This document shows, piece by piece, positions 16,963-26,341 of a stretch of DNA of 49,156 nt. Where the stretch lies: contig NZ_BDQX01000381.1 of NCBI RefSeq assembly GCF_003112455.1, forward strand, positions 76,948 to 126,103, in the 5' to 3' direction. The position numbers were made by a program, and so were the translations under genes. The DNA is from Paenibacillus agaridevorans. Lineage in GTDB: Bacteria > Bacillota > Bacilli > Paenibacillales > Paenibacillaceae. The notes under the pieces are model-generated. The model did not search any database. It was given only the letters and a program-made list of their open reading frames with translations, and had not been told where the DNA came from. How positions within the stretch are numbered: position 1 is the stretch's first letter; the number at the start of each line of letters is the position of its first letter.

Positions 16963-19900
16963 GTGGCTTTGAAAAACAAGATGACAACTTGGTTATGCAG
17001 TCTTGTTTGTTTTAGCATGCTTAGTGCGACTTTGTTTCCAATTGGCGACGTCAAGGCAAACGACGATCCAACGACTCAAGTCAATGAAGTCAATGTGATT
17101 GCAAACGCAGGATTCGAGGAGCCCGTTGTGAGCGGGGTCATACCTGGCTGGTCCCAGATCTGGAGCACAAGCGGCATTACAATAGAAGAGTCTTTACCAG
17201 CAGGACATACTGGCAAAGCCATGAAGCTTGTCGACGCAAGTACAACTTCGGCCGTTTATTTGAGAAGTGACAAGTTTCCAGTGGTGCAGGGGCAAACCTA
17301 TCGTTTGGCTGTCGATACCTATATTGAATCCGGCGCGCCGGTGATGATTATTTATTTCTACGACGTGAATGGAACGCAGTTAACGAGTGTAACGGATGGT
17401 TATTACGGGACGCCTTCCGAGCGATGGACTTCGATTTATTTAGAAGCTGTTGCGCCTGAAGGAGCAGTAAGCGCCGCGGTAATGCCGCACTCGAATGGAG
17501 TCGGAACATGTTCTGCTTATTTCGATGATTTCAGGATCGAGCAAATCGTTGGTCCAGTAGCCAACGCGGGATTCGAGAAGCCGCTTGTCAGCGGAAAAAG
17601 TCAAAACTGGACACAGGTATTTAGCACAACGGGTATCAGTGTGTCGAGCAACTTGCCCGACAATCGTGCCGGGAGAGCCTTACGGTTGGAGGATTCGAGC
17701 ACGGCAGGCGGGGTCTATCTGAGAAGCGATAAAATTCCGATTCAGGCAGACAAACGATATTTGTTATCCTTGGATACTTATATTGAATCTGGTGCGCCAG
17801 TCATCATCATTTATTTCTATGACAGTAACGGGAATGAAATATCTCCTTATGCGATCGAGGGCTATTACGGAGCGACTACTTATGAGTGGAAGACACTTTA
17901 TATGGAGACAAAAGTTCCTGTCGAAGCTACGCATGCGGCAGTCATGCTGCACTCCAATGGACCAGGCACCTTTACGGGTTATTTTGACGACGTGTCCCTT
18001 GAAATGCTGACATCCGATGTACCAAATGCCGGATTCGAGCTGCCGCTTGTCAACAACAAAATTCCCGGCTGGAATCAAATATGGAGCACGGGCGGTATCA
18101 CTATAGAAGATAATCTGCCCGGAAGCCGGACAGGTAAAGCGATGAAGTTGGTGGATACAAGTACGGAAACCTCTGTCTATCTGCGGAGCAATAAAGTACC
18201 AATCAGCGGGGGCAATCCTTATTTGTTAAAAGTTGATGCCTACGTCGAGCAAGGAAGTCCTTTGATTTACATTTATTATTATAACCAAAGCAACGAATTG
18301 CTCAGTTCAAAAATTAAGGCCTATTATACGCAGCCCTTGAACGAGTGGTCTACCTTGACATTTATGGACGATGTGCCTGCTGATGCCGTATACGCGGAAA
18401 TTATGCTGCACTCCAATAGCTTGGGGACATGCATCAGTTATTTTGATAATGTTAGCTATGTCAAGCAAGAGAAGAAAAGTTTCAACCTTGGACCGGCAGT
18501 TCATAATGTCGGCATAAATGCTGCCGCCTACGGCACAGGTCCCAATAACGAGGAGTGGACGTACACCGTTATCAATGGAGCGACTGCAAGATTTTTTGTT
18601 GTCGATTCGCATACGAACACCATTGTGGAGCAGCATCAGTTGCCTGGCGGGGGAGGCTCATGGGGTTTGGTTACCGCTCAAGATGGAAGCGTGTACATTT
18701 CGACGATCGGCGGAAAACTGTTTCGTTGGACGCCAGGCAGCAGCGGCCAGCAAGGTCAAATGACCGACTTGGGAGTAGCGATTGAGGGAGAGACATTTCT
18801 GTGGCGCTTGGCCGTTGATGACGCGGGGAATATCTACGGAGGCACTTACCCGAATGGTAAAGTTTTTCAATACAACACCGAGACAGAACAATTCCAGGAT
18901 TATGGCAGTGTAGTCGAAGGGGTTAAATATACGCGTTCGATCGACTGGTGGAATGGCAAGCTTTATGTCGGCCTCGGCACTGAAAAAGCCAGATTATTTG
19001 AAGTCGACAGCATCACGGGCACAAAGAATGAGATTGCGCTCCCTTCGGCTTATGCGAATGAATCGAGCGTATACGATGTCAATGTGCGGGGAGATTATTT
19101 ATTCGCCAGAGTTGTGAATGCAGGAGCAGTGCTTGTCTATGATCTGGTTGAGGAGCAATGGATCGATACTTTGACCAATATAAGCGGCATTGATGTATCA
19201 CCCTTAAGCTCCGATAACAAGGTTTACATGTTCAGTGCAGGAAAAATAATCGGTTATGATCCCGTGACGAAGAACAAGACGCTGATTGGAGAAGACTCCA
19301 GGTTTTGGAGTGCGAGAAGCTTTGGATGGGTTCACTTAAACGAGCCTGATTTCCCAGGAGAGACATTAATCTCTATTGATGCCGTAGGCAGAATGCGGAT
19401 GATTAACCCGACGACTGGGAGCATTAAAATAGCAGAAAGCCAAATCCCGGGAGAACCCACGATTATCAACTGGGTGGGCACAGGTCACGATGGGAAAATC
19501 TATACGAGCGGCTTTCAATCTGGCGGATTGTCCGCTTATGATCCGGTTACGGATGAGTTTTATGAATATCCGAAAGGCGCAATTAACCAAATCGAGTCGG
19601 GCCTATTTTATGACGGCAAATTATATATGGGCATCTACCCCGGTGCATACCTTTACAGCTTTGATTTTGCACAGCCTTATGCGATCGGCTCAAATCCTCA
19701 ATCGATCGTCGGGCTGAAAGCGGAAGGCCAAGATCGGCCATACGGCTTTACTTGGTCCGGGGACGTGCTCGCGATGGGAACAGTGCCCGATTATGGGCTG
19801 CTGGGCGGCGCTTTGACCATTTATAATCCCGAAGCAGGCAATTACAGCGTTCATCGCCAAGTCGTCGAGAATCAAAGCATTGTCCCGTTGCTATCCAAAA

Positions 19901-21621
19901 ACGGATTGATCTATGGAGGGACATCGATTTGGGGAGGACTTGGGGGATACCCGACAGAAACAGAAGCAAAGTTATTTATCTGGGACCAAGCGCTTGAGGA
20001 AGTTGCGTGGGAAGGAGCACCGGTACCTGGCGCAACCTTAATCTCGTCCTTAGAATGGGATAAAGACGGGAATATATGGGGGCTGACCATGAATACGTTG
20101 TTCAAGTTCAATCCGACGACCAAGGAGACGGTTCTGACAAAAGAGCTCTATTCTTGTTCATGGTGCGCAACCTACCACGCATTTAAACCAACTTATCTGG
20201 TCGTTGATCAAAGTGGAGATTTGTATGTCAGAATTCCTAGCGGTATATACCGCATCGATGCAGAAACGTTGGAAATGGAATTACTCGCAGATAGCGGCAC
20301 GCATTTGACGCAAGATCATGAGGGCAACTTGTATTTTGCGAATGGTGCGGATTTATACAAGTATAGAATCGATCGGGCAGACCTATATGCGCCTGTTTTA
20401 CGGAATCTGAATCCATTGCATCAGCAGGCAAACGTATCGATCAACAAGAGAATGATTGCAACATTCGACGAAATTATTCAACCGGGAACCTCATTTCAGG
20501 AAGTGAAATTATATCTTGGTGACGTGGAAGTGCCTGTCCAGGTAACAGCTTCAGGTTATGATCTGGTTATTCAGCCCAATGATGAGTTGATTAATGACGC
20601 AAGCTATACTTTGTCTATTCCAGCATCAGCAGTTCAAGATTCAAGCGGGAACTTGCTAGCCAATGCCACCGTCTCCACTTTCGAGACGAGAAGCGAATCG
20701 ATCAGTCCGACGTGGCCGCCGCAAAGCGAGTTGTTTGCAACGGATATTTCGCAAACAAGCATGAAACTGGGCTGGTCTGCGGCGATCGACAATGTCGGTG
20801 TATCTGGTTACAAGATCTATCTGGACAATCAATTCGTTAGCACGGTTAGCGGACTTTCAAATGAGTATACGGTTGCATCGCTGACAGAGAATACGAACTT
20901 TAACTTCAAGATTATTGCAATCGATGCGGCAGGCAATGAAAGCGAGGCTTTGACAGGGACATTCAAGACACTGCCGTATAACTATTATCCTTCTAATCCC
21001 GTACAACCCACAGTGCCATCGGAAGCGGCTGAGGATCCCGATCCGGATGATACGGATACACCGGAAGCGTCTTCGACCAATTTTACAGACATCGCCGGGC
21101 ACTGGGCGGAAGCCGTGATTAAAGAAGCTGTTGATCTTGGTATTGTCAAGGGCTACACGGACGGCAGCTTCAGACCGAAGCAATTGATCTCCCGCGCGGA
21201 ATTCACGTCGATGTTAGTTCGCGCATTGAAGTTGCCTGCAAGCACTACTGCTGTCACTTATTCCGACGTGAACGCAAATGCATGGTATACAAAAGAATTG
21301 GCTGCAGCTTATGAGGCGGGTATTGTTAAGGGAATAGACAAAGAACGTTTTGCCCCGAATGCCGAGATCAGTCGGGAGCAGATGGCAGTCATGTTGTTCA
21401 GAGCCTATGTGCGATTGACAGGCCAAACGTCTGACGCAAGCGAAGCGCTTGATCGATTTATCGATGCCGACCGCATCGCAACATGGGCTCAAGATGATAT
21501 AAATCAAGTGTTGGCGATTGGTTTGATGCAAGGGAAAGGCAATGGGTTGTTCGATCCCGAAGCGCATACAAGCCGTGCCGAAGCGATTCAAGCTATTTTG
21601 AATTTATTGAAACAAAAATAG
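16963..21621 (+). CDS. giant S-layer-anchored surface protein with three N-terminal modules and a propeller-like region
   Basis: A secreted cell-surface protein of about 1552 residues. The order of parts is: signal peptide (cleavage near VKA-ND); three repeated modules of about 150 residues starting near 46, 200 and 353 (each opens NAGFE-P and contains YLRS, ending in YFD(D/N)), carbohydrate-binding in style; a long repetitive region 506-1136 (WGLVTAQDGSVYISTIGGKLFRW style), likely a beta-propeller; a Big_5-like Ig domain (about 1141-1245); FN3 (about 1251-1337); an acidic Pro/Asp linker; and three SLH domains from about 1371, 1431 and 1498 that attach to cell-wall polymer. GTG 16963 follows AAAGAGGTGA; TTG 16942 lacks a site. 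No catalytic motif was recognised in the propeller. It is probably the surface partner of the sugar importer. Confidence 0.85.
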   Translation: MALKNKMTTWLCSLVCFSMLSATLFPIGDVKANDDPTTQVNEVNVIANAGFEEPVVSGVIPGWSQIWSTSGITIEESLPAGHTGKAMKLVDASTTSAVYLRSDKFPVVQGQTYRLAVDTYIESGAPVMIIYFYDVNGTQLTSVTDGYYGTPSERWTSIYLEAVAPEGAVSAAVMPHSNGVGTCSAYFDDFRIEQIVGPVANAGFEKPLVSGKSQNWTQVFSTTGISVSSNLPDNRAGRALRLEDSSTAGGVYLRSDKIPIQADKRYLLSLDTYIESGAPVIIIYFYDSNGNEISPYAIEGYYGATTYEWKTLYMETKVPVEATHAAVMLHSNGPGTFTGYFDDVSLEMLTSDVPNAGFELPLVNNKIPGWNQIWSTGGITIEDNLPGSRTGKAMKLVDTSTETSVYLRSNKVPISGGNPYLLKVDAYVEQGSPLIYIYYYNQSNELLSSKIKAYYTQPLNEWSTLTFMDDVPADAVYAEIMLHSNSLGTCISYFDNVSYVKQEKKSFNLGPAVHNVGINAAAYGTGPNNEEWTYTVINGATARFFVVDSHTNTIVEQHQLPGGGGSWGLVTAQDGSVYISTIGGKLFRWTPGSSGQQGQMTDLGVAIEGETFLWRLAVDDAGNIYGGTYPNGKVFQYNTETEQFQDYGSVVEGVKYTRSIDWWNGKLYVGLGTEKARLFEVDSITGTKNEIALPSAYANESSVYDVNVRGDYLFARVVNAGAVLVYDLVEEQWIDTLTNISGIDVSPLSSDNKVYMFSAGKIIGYDPVTKNKTLIGEDSRFWSARSFGWVHLNEPDFPGETLISIDAVGRMRMINPTTGSIKIAESQIPGEPTIINWVGTGHDGKIYTSGFQSGGLSAYDPVTDEFYEYPKGAINQIESGLFYDGKLYMGIYPGAYLYSFDFAQPYAIGSNPQSIVGLKAEGQDRPYGFTWSGDVLAMGTVPDYGLLGGALTIYNPEAGNYSVHRQVVENQSIVPLLSKNGLIYGGTSIWGGLGGYPTETEAKLFIWDQALEEVAWEGAPVPGATLISSLEWDKDGNIWGLTMNTLFKFNPTTKETVLTKELYSCSWCATYHAFKPTYLVVDQSGDLYVRIPSGIYRIDAETLEMELLADSGTHLTQDHEGNLYFANGADLYKYRIDRADLYAPVLRNLNPLHQQANVSINKRMIATFDEIIQPGTSFQEVKLYLGDVEVPVQVTASGYDLVIQPNDELINDASYTLSIPASAVQDSSGNLLANATVSTFETRSESISPTWPPQSELFATDISQTSMKLGWSAAIDNVGVSGYKIYLDNQFVSTVSGLSNEYTVASLTENTNFNFKIIAIDAAGNESEALTGTFKTLPYNYYPSNPVQPTVPSEAAEDPDPDDTDTPEASSTNFTDIAGHWAEAVIKEAVDLGIVKGYTDGSFRPKQLISRAEFTSMLVRALKLPASTTAVTYSDVNANAWYTKELAAAYEAGIVKGIDKERFAPNAEISREQMAVMLFRAYVRLTGQTSDASEALDRFIDADRIATWAQDDINQVLAIGLMQGKGNGLFDPEAHTSRAEAIQAILNLLKQK

Positions 21622-21637
21622 CCTTGTAGCGTATACC

Positions 21638-21676
21638 GCGCTTCTGAACGTTGCGTTCAGAAGCGCAGTTTTTATT
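21638..21676 (+). terminator. rho-independent terminator after the SLH protein gene
   Basis: GCGCTTCTGAACG pairs perfectly with CGTTCAGAAGCGC around a TTG loop and is followed by AGTTTTTATT. It closes the first sugar locus. Downstream the base composition changes abruptly to AT-rich. Confidence 0.9.
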
Positions 21677-21817
21677 CTCATAGAAACCATAGGTAAAAAT
21701 AAAGCGAAAAAACTAACATTAATGATTGGTATCGAAAATAATCGTGGTATTTACAATTATTATTAGGGTATGATGTGAAAAATATCAAGGTCTAAAAAAC
21801 AGAAGTCGAGGTTTAGA

Positions 21818-22558
21818 ATGGCTAAGGTACCTTTCACGCCTGACAACTTATCCCTTACTAGTGAACGAGTAGATCAACTGATGTTTATTCACTAACTCAT
21901 TGAAGCCAATAAATAGGTAGCTCAATATCAAGTACTGCTTCAGAATACGAGGCTCCCGTCTCATTTCATATTGAATCTAGTAATGCTTAATGAAGCTGTT
22001 CAATCCACAAAAATTGAGGGCACTCAAGTAACTCTTGATGAAGTTCTTGAAGTGGAGGCACACAGTAGAAAAATTAACAAAGATATTCAAGAAGTGCTAA
22101 ATTATTATCACGCGCTTCGTGAGGGCATGAATAGACTTGCCGTTTTACCGCTTTCGACAAGATTGTTTAAAGAGATGCATGTAACGCTTATTTCATTGGT
22201 CCTGAGTGCTGTTCTATGGAGACTGCAACGTATATTCCGCCGCAACCACAGCTAGTTGACACATTTATGAATAATCTCGAAATCTATATTAACGATCCTG
22301 ATGTGAATACCTTATATGATCATGATTTAGATTTAGCACAATCATTGATTAATAGTAGCGGAGTAAAAAAAAGTAGTTGACTGCATCTTTCAAAAACCAA
22401 TTTTTACAGTCCAAACCATTTGTTCTTCGACTGATTTATCAGAAGCAACATGTAGAAGTTATCTAAACGTTTTAGAAGCCAACAAAATGATTTTTTCTGA
22501 TGGCAGGCTGAGATCGAAAACATATTACTATTACAACCTATTAGATAAATTGAGATAA
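21818..22558 (+). pseudogene. decayed Fic-family (adenylyltransferase) gene
   Basis: The frame starting MAKVPFTPDNL at 21818 continues, through in-frame stops at 21893 (TAA) and 21914 (TAG), into the Fic N-terminal signature LNEAVQSTKIEGTQVTLDEV and then NYYHALREGMNRLAVLPLS. Near 22198 the frame shifts and a stretch is missing; another frame resumes as IGPECCSMETATYIPPQPQ, the next conserved Fic segment, and stops at about 22380. The catalytic HPFxxGNGR core is absent. The C-terminal winged-helix tail is visible up to 22558 (YLNVLEANKMIFSDGRLRSK). With two stops and at least two deletions it cannot make an active enzyme. Confidence 0.82.
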
Positions 22559-22574
22559 CTCGACAACAACACAA

Positions 22575-22616
22575 CCCCCAGTCCTTACGCGGACTGGGGG
22601 TTGATGGTGGAGGCGA
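22575..22616 (-). other. displaced tmRNA (ssrA) 3' end with its terminator; possible attachment scar
   Basis: Read leftward, this stretch gives TCGCCTCCACCA, the acceptor end of a tmRNA including CCA, then a strong hairpin CCCCCAGTCC-GCGTAA-GGACTGGGGG. GTGGAGGCGA at 22607-22616 (plus strand) recurs at 25383-25392. The hairpin loop GCGTA resembles the GCATA loop of the terminator behind the right-hand copy. The body of the tmRNA is absent here. Confidence 0.6.
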
Positions 22617-22697
22617 ACCGTGGTTGTGTAAAACCACAATTCACCGAAGTGTGAATAGCGAAATATTCAGTTTAATTATTCAACTATTCAAACGGTA

Positions 22698-25226
22698 TTA
22701 ATCTAAGTCATAATCAAGTAATACATCTTTATCGTACTCTTGAAATATAAAGTTATATTTATTCAAGTCTGACAACTTAACCTTGATCATACTCAACTTC
22801 CCAATTCCATTTAAATAATTATAAAAGTAATTAGTAATATCTTTAACCATAACTCCCTCCTCGTCTTTTTCGGTAAGTTGATCAAGGTATCTTTTTAACT
22901 CTTTTAATTCTTCATTTGTAGGATCAACCTGAAATTTCTTCATAAAGTAGATTTTCTCATATAAATAACAATGTACAGAGTGAGACTTGGCTTGAAAGAG
23001 CTCCTTTTCGTTTATCAATGATAGAATTATTTTCTCGCCTTCTTTAAACAAATTCGATGACTCAACAATATTCCTCTTACTGTTAGCATGTCTCATGAAG
23101 TTTCTTCCTATAGCATGTTGAACATGATAAGAGGTCGGCGAAATCGCTTCGGCTTGCCTAAAATGATTTAATGCCTTCTCATAATCGCTCAATTTTTGTT
23201 CTGCCAAACCCAACTGTAGCCAATAATAACTCGTGTCAGAATAATAATTTTGAAGTTCAACCAACAACTTTCGGATATTACCTTTATCAATTTTAAGTAT
23301 TTTTGAAAGGAATTTCTCTTTAAGCAAAGTTTCAAACATTTCAGTCCAGTAATTTTTCGATTTTTCTATAACTTGCGGTGATATTGCTATTAATATATCT
23401 TTTACGTTCCGAGCAAGAATTTCTTTTCCAGAGTCATCCAATATTTTACTTGTAAAATAACTGCTACGCAATCTATAATTTTTATTTTTAGTCTGTTTTA
23501 TGTAGTTAGATACCTTATTTATTAGATCATTGGTATTCGTTTTATAAAGCATGGCGATCAACTCAACTGGAAACGAGGCTAGTTCAGCCTTGTCAATAAT
23601 AGCAAGGTCAAGTAATAAGCTTTTTAATCTCATATCATTTTTACTTAACTCGGCATTCAACTCCTTTGTAAAGCGCCTAATGAAACCTTTTCCATAAGTT
23701 AATTCCAACATTCCTGACATCAGATCGTTTTTATTTACAAAATAATCCAACTTAGATTCTTCATCCGCTAACTTTGCTAACTCTCCCAAATAGCCCTTTT
23801 CTCTAAGCTTATTGACAATAATTTGAGCATATGGTCTAGTAATTTCTGAGTCAAAGAAGTATTCTTTAAATGAACCATTTAACAACGCATATCTCTTTCT
23901 TGTATGAAGATAAGTTCTTGAAGTAGTAATAAAAAAAATGGTTTTACCAGAAACAAGATGCTTAAAATTAGAAATCACATTATAGAAGTAACTTGCATTA
24001 TCTATTAGTACAACAAATTTATTCTTGGTTTTATTCTGGGCAACAAATTCTTTTAATACATTTGTATCAAAATCTCGTCCATTAAATAGGATCACACAGT
24101 AACCATCCCTATACAGTTCTTGCCCGATCCTTAACAAACTGCAACTTTTTCCTATTAATGTTTTCCCATAGATAGTAAAACACGATGCCCTCCGATTTGA
24201 TATATCACTTACTATTTGATCCACAATTGGATGTTTAAAATCCCACTCTGATATGATATCATCCATTATTGGCTCATCACCTGAATATAACTTACTTTCT
24301 ATTAAATTATTATCATTATATTCTTTTTTAAAGTAATCAAATGTTACAAATCCCCTGTGGAAAAGCATTCTTTCTGTATTCTTGCTTTTATCCACTTGTT
24401 GAGAAATGTTGTTGTTTATAAAATGTAGAAACTCTTTAGTGGTCCACCGAATGATATTACCTTTTAATTTTCTCACTTTACTTTGTAGAATAAGCGATGG
24501 GTTAGGTGAAATAAAGAAAAGTTGACCGCGTGATGAGAATCCAGCATTTTTGTACAGTTCTAAATAATAATCAAGGTTTACTTCGTCAAAAGAAGTACCA
24601 AGAAATATAAAGTGTTCCTTTTGAATATCTATGTTAAAACTACTAAATCGAAAATCCTGATGACTTAACATAGAATCTATATACTCTGCAGTACTAAATG
24701 TAAATCCTCCGGATGGATTCTGAATACATCCATGAAGTTTAAAATACTGGGTGCAATTTTTTTTCAAAGTAGAGGCACGACTTAAATTCTGTACCAGAAT
24801 ATCCTTTCCGCTTTGACGATAAACTGTTTCCATCATATCATCAATATTTGTTGTATAAATCTTTGACCAGTTGAATTTACAAATATTAAAGTGGTAATCG
24901 TGTGGAGTTGTATTTCGAAATACTTCGCAAATAAAATCATTCAAGAACTCTCTACTATATTCATCCTCCACGTACTGACAAACTTTTGATAAAGGATATT
25001 TATTAAGTTCTTGATATTCCTCGGAGTCAATATCATATTTCAATAACTCACTAAGGATCAATTCTTTCAGCCCATCACCTATTGGAATCGACCTACCAGC
25101 AGCATTTTTTGTCCCATAAGAAAAACCTGCACCCAAAAATAAGATCGGGTTCTCCTTTAGTAGTATATGCTTTATTTTGTCTATCGCTTCCTGATTAACT
25201 TCCATAGTTGCGGTTTCATTTCCCAC
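22698..25226 (-). CDS. SIR2-domain / P-loop NTPase / TPR protein, probable anti-phage defence effector (Avs5-like architecture)
   Basis: An 842-residue protein. Residues about 20-275 are a SIR2-type NAD-binding domain: LGAGFS (31-36), TTNIDD (125-130), KLHG with the expected catalytic His165, and FLGTSFDEVNLDYY. Residues about 330-550 carry an NTPase: Walker A GKTLIGKS (354-361) and Walker B FVVLIDN (404-410). The C-terminal third holds TPR-like helices (YYWLQLGLAEQKLSDYEKALNHFRQAEAISP). In defence proteins of this plan the SIR2 domain destroys NAD after the NTPase/sensor part detects phage. The start GTG 25226 has AAAGGAG 8 bases upstream. The gene is much more AT-rich than its surroundings and stands alone between ssrA 3'-end copies, which suggests transfer. 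No partner or integrase gene adjoins it. Confidence 0.85.
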   Translation of the reverse strand: MGNETATMEVNQEAIDKIKHILLKENPILFLGAGFSYGTKNAAGRSIPIGDGLKELILSELLKYDIDSEEYQELNKYPLSKVCQYVEDEYSREFLNDFICEVFRNTTPHDYHFNICKFNWSKIYTTNIDDMMETVYRQSGKDILVQNLSRASTLKKNCTQYFKLHGCIQNPSGGFTFSTAEYIDSMLSHQDFRFSSFNIDIQKEHFIFLGTSFDEVNLDYYLELYKNAGFSSRGQLFFISPNPSLILQSKVRKLKGNIIRWTTKEFLHFINNNISQQVDKSKNTERMLFHRGFVTFDYFKKEYNDNNLIESKLYSGDEPIMDDIISEWDFKHPIVDQIVSDISNRRASCFTIYGKTLIGKSCSLLRIGQELYRDGYCVILFNGRDFDTNVLKEFVAQNKTKNKFVVLIDNASYFYNVISNFKHLVSGKTIFFITTSRTYLHTRKRYALLNGSFKEYFFDSEITRPYAQIIVNKLREKGYLGELAKLADEESKLDYFVNKNDLMSGMLELTYGKGFIRRFTKELNAELSKNDMRLKSLLLDLAIIDKAELASFPVELIAMLYKTNTNDLINKVSNYIKQTKNKNYRLRSSYFTSKILDDSGKEILARNVKDILIAISPQVIEKSKNYWTEMFETLLKEKFLSKILKIDKGNIRKLLVELQNYYSDTSYYWLQLGLAEQKLSDYEKALNHFRQAEAISPTSYHVQHAIGRNFMRHANSKRNIVESSNLFKEGEKIILSLINEKELFQAKSHSVHCYLYEKIYFMKKFQVDPTNEELKELKRYLDQLTEKDEEGVMVKDITNYFYNYLNGIGKLSMIKVKLSDLNKYNFIFQEYDKDVLLDYDLD

Positions 25227-25344
25227 AGAACGAACTCCTTTACTTTTTTATTTTACATATTTCGATAAATACTTCTTAAACCCTGCTTTAAAAATGGATA
25301 TTTTTAACCAGAAAAATTTACGGCACTTGACCTCTCGTAACGTG

Positions 25345-25376
25345 CAAAAATCCACAACCTTATGCGGTTGTGGATT
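25345..25376 (-). terminator. terminator behind the tmRNA 3' fragment
   Basis: Read leftward, TCCACAACC-GCATAA-GGTTGTGGA is followed by TTTTTG, a classic rho-independent terminator. Its loop resembles that of the hairpin at 22575-22600. Confidence 0.85.
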
Positions 25377-25380
25377 TACA

Positions 25381-25530
25381 TAGTGGAGGCGAGGGGAGTT
25401 GAACCCCTGTCCGAAGATCGCGTCAAGAGGCTTTCTACAGCTAAAGTTACTCCAGGAACATGTTGTCGCTGGATAAAGTAGTCCCTTCCGCAAAATTATC
25501 CTCCACCGTATGAATTTCACAAGCGAAACT
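25381..25530 (-). ncRNA. ssrA: 3' portion of tmRNA (ssrA), apparently incomplete
   Basis: Read leftward, the end CGATCTTCGGACAGGGG-TTCAACT-CCCCTCGCCTCCACTA is the T-arm and acceptor strand of a tmRNA (T-stem AGGGG/CCCCT, loop TTCAACT, acceptor CGCCTCC). GTAGAAAGCCTC upstream fits the segment before helix 2. The last bases are CTA instead of CCA. A tmRNA is about 350 bases, but the 5' half (a start resembling GGGG...TTCGAC, and a tag ending ALAA) is not found: the nucleotidyltransferase gene occupies that place. I read it as a truncated, probably non-functional copy. The 5' limit is approximate. Confidence 0.65.
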
Positions 25531-25531
25531 A

Positions 25532-26341
25532 TCAACCAACCGAAACAGTTGCATCTATCCGATTCAACAAGAAGGTTTTGAAGGCGAGGAGTTCGGACTG
25601 GTTGCAGTGGGCGGGAGCGGCGTTCATCGCATATTCATTCATCGCATTTACGGCAATGTGTCGAAGCTCTTCTGGAAGCGCGCCTTCTGCCCAGCGGCAT
25701 GCATCTACCTTGGAGAGGATCTCGCCAAGCTCCTTATAGGCCCAGATGCGAAGCAGGGACAAGATGCCCGCGTTCTCCAGATCGCCGCTGTGCTTCGCGT
25801 AATAGTCCGCGTCGGCGCGAATGGATTGCCAGAAATCATCATGGGGTACTTCAGGTAAAACGTCGCTCGGCTCAGGACCGTATAAGGCGATTCCCGCTTG
25901 TCTTGCCAGTTTGACATGGCAAGCCAGGTCGCTGTCCGTCGCCTCGCCTTCGAACTGCCAGAACGAGTCGTCCTCGCGGGCCTCCATCGCTTCGAACCGC
26001 TTCCGCCAATGTTCGCTGAAGTGGAACTCGTAGGGCGTCGGGAATGTCCAGTTGTCCATATCCGACTTGCGCACAATACTGGCTTCCACATGGACAGGCT
26101 GGCGATGCAGGCTGAGGAAAGCGATCATCAGCTTGAATCGTTCCTTGGCCGTCAAAGCGCGATCGACGACGACCAGCAAATCGAGATCGCTCCTGGCCGG
26201 CAAGAAGTTGCCAAGCGCGATGCTGCCGTGGATGTATACTCCGACAAGCGCGCTCCCTAAATAATCATACAAATAATTGGTGATCAGCTCTGCCTGCCGT
26301 CTAACGTTCGGCGGGCAGTTTTGCCATTGGTATGCTTTCAT
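25532..26341 (-). CDS. aminoglycoside nucleotidyltransferase-like protein (AadA/DUF4111 family)
   Basis: About 270 residues. The N-terminal nucleotidyltransferase fold carries HGSIALGNF with SDLDLLVVV, the Gly-Ser and Asp-x-Asp metal motif of polymerase-beta-like enzymes. The C-terminal helical domain is of the DUF4111 type (LSLLRIWAYKELGEILSKVDACRWAEGALPEEL). Relatives transfer AMP to streptomycin or spectinomycin. Whether this chromosomal version confers resistance cannot be told. The start is the second ATG of a doublet at 26341, with GGGGAAG just upstream; a longer frame to 26404 has no ribosome site. It is divergent from an APH-like gene. Confidence 0.82.
   Translation of the reverse strand: MKAYQWQNCPPNVRRQAELITNYLYDYLGSALVGVYIHGSIALGNFLPARSDLDLLVVVDRALTAKERFKLMIAFLSLHRQPVHVEASIVRKSDMDNWTFPTPYEFHFSEHWRKRFEAMEAREDDSFWQFEGEATDSDLACHVKLARQAGIALYGPEPSDVLPEVPHDDFWQSIRADADYYAKHSGDLENAGILSLLRIWAYKELGEILSKVDACRWAEGALPEELRHIAVNAMNEYAMNAAPAHCNQSELLAFKTFLLNRIDATVSVG

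Noticed and set aside
22575..25530. Calling the AT-rich insert an active mobile element
   Set aside because: No integrase, transposase or relaxase gene is visible, and the shared flank is only 10 bases, so only a scar or passively moved island can be claimed.
25248..25535. Minus-strand 95-codon frame upstream of the SIR2 gene
   Set aside because: It runs through the tmRNA 3' fragment and its terminator, so the RNA reading explains the sequence better.
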